From: an uncultured bacterium
Lineage (GTDB): Bacteria > Desulfobacterota > Desulfobulbia > Desulfobulbales > Desulfobulbaceae
NCBI GenBank assembly: GCA_903842475.1
Contig: CAIMMA010000441.1
Location: 1-5,391 of the forward strand
Direction: 5' to 3'
Length of the DNA: 5,391 nucleotides
Made by a program: the position numbers and the translations under genes. Below the pieces are notes generated by a model. It worked only from the letters and a program-made list of their open reading frames with translations. It did not search any database and was not told where the DNA came from. Shown here piece after piece: positions 5,059 to 5,391 of this stretch. Every line of letters starts with the position of its first letter. The first letter of the stretch is position 1.

Positions 5059-5391
5059 TTACAAGGTTAAACGGCGCGAGTAGAACGAGGCGCCGTTGGG
5101 CATGTGAGAAATCGTGAGCAGGGTGGCCTCGGGGAGCTGCTCACAGATCAGTTTCAGCATCCGTTCCTCGTCCTGCGGATCGAGCGAGTCGAAGGCCTCC
5201 TGCAGAAAGATCCACTGGGGCCTGTTGAGCAGCAGGCGTACCATGCCTAATCGCTGCTGTTCCCCGGGTGCCAGGATGTTGACCCAATGCGCACGCTCAT
5301 CGAGCTGAGCGATCAGATTTTCAAGGCCCGCCAAGCGCAGGGCCTGCTCGATCTGTTCCTGGGTAATGATTCGACGGGAAGAGGGGTAGCA
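5059..5391 (-). CDS. SbmA/YddA-like ABC transporter, C-terminal end of ATP-binding domain (5' end outside window)
   Basis: The frame is open from the window edge (5391) to TAA at 5061-5059, giving the last 110 residues. It matches the nucleotide-binding domain end of COG4178-type exporters, half-transporters with an N-terminal membrane domain related to SbmA/BacA and YddA. Visible parts, numbered in the fragment: signature LAPGEQQRL (40-48, this family's form of LSGGQ), Walker B region WIFLQEAF (60-67), D-loop SLD (69-71), and switch His96 in TISHMP, then a short end RRLTL. The position normally held by the Walker B Asp is Gln64, while the catalytic Glu65 is kept. Members of the wider family move peptides, cobalamin or unknown small molecules across the inner membrane. 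It is the first visible gene of the operon, 24 bp before the GH5 gene. An in-frame TTG at 5334 is internal, not a start, because domain homology continues upstream of it. Confidence 0.9.
   Translation of the reverse strand, partial: CYPSSRRIITQEQIEQALRLAGLENLIAQLDERAHWVNILAPGEQQRLGMVRLLLNRPQWIFLQEAFDSLDPQDEERMLKLICEQLPEATLLTISHMPNGASFYSRRLTL

Overview
The window looks like Gram-negative bacterial chromosomal DNA, probably from a proteobacterium. The evidence is bacterial Shine-Dalgarno sites, tightly packed same-strand genes, exported proteins with ordinary signal sequences, and family types common there (an SbmA/YddA-like ABC exporter, and an NlpC/P60 peptidase with the N-terminal clip and two SH3b domains). 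A closer placement is not supported. No rRNA, tRNA, CRISPR array, insertion sequence or replication origin was seen.

Left part (1-2340), moderate GC. Two transcription units diverge from about 785-880. Leftward is a coupled pair: a 61-residue cysteine-containing protein of unknown function whose stop overlaps (ATGA) the start of a secreted protein that runs off the window at base 1. Short leftward reading frames (784-645) lie ahead of them. Rightward is a secreted or membrane-anchored NlpC/P60 cell-wall peptidase (882-2299). Its catalytic Cys and His residues are intact, but a single-base deletion near 1391 breaks its frame, so it is annotated as a broken gene. A short palindrome followed by a T-rich stretch sits just after its stop.

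Middle (2300-3054). This holds a 116-residue acidic, helical hypothetical protein on the minus strand (2871-2521), flanked by about 220 bp and 183 bp without a confident gene. Both flanks contain inverted repeats and short hydrophilic reading frames that may be small genes or gene remnants.

Right part (3055-5391), clearly more GC-rich. A compact minus-strand operon reads, in transcription order: the C-terminus of an SbmA/YddA-like ABC transporter (COG4178 type, open at the window edge), a glycoside hydrolase family 5 protein with the motifs of yeast exo-1,3-beta-glucanases but no signal peptide, and an endonuclease/exonuclease/phosphatase-fold hydrolase. The gaps are 24 and 18 bp. The likely theme is intracellular handling of a beta-glucosidic compound together with membrane transport and phosphoester hydrolysis, but the substrate cannot be read from the sequence. 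The most interesting points are this gene combination, an unusual Gln at the Walker B Asp position of the ABC protein, the frameshifted peptidase, and the coupled small-gene pair.
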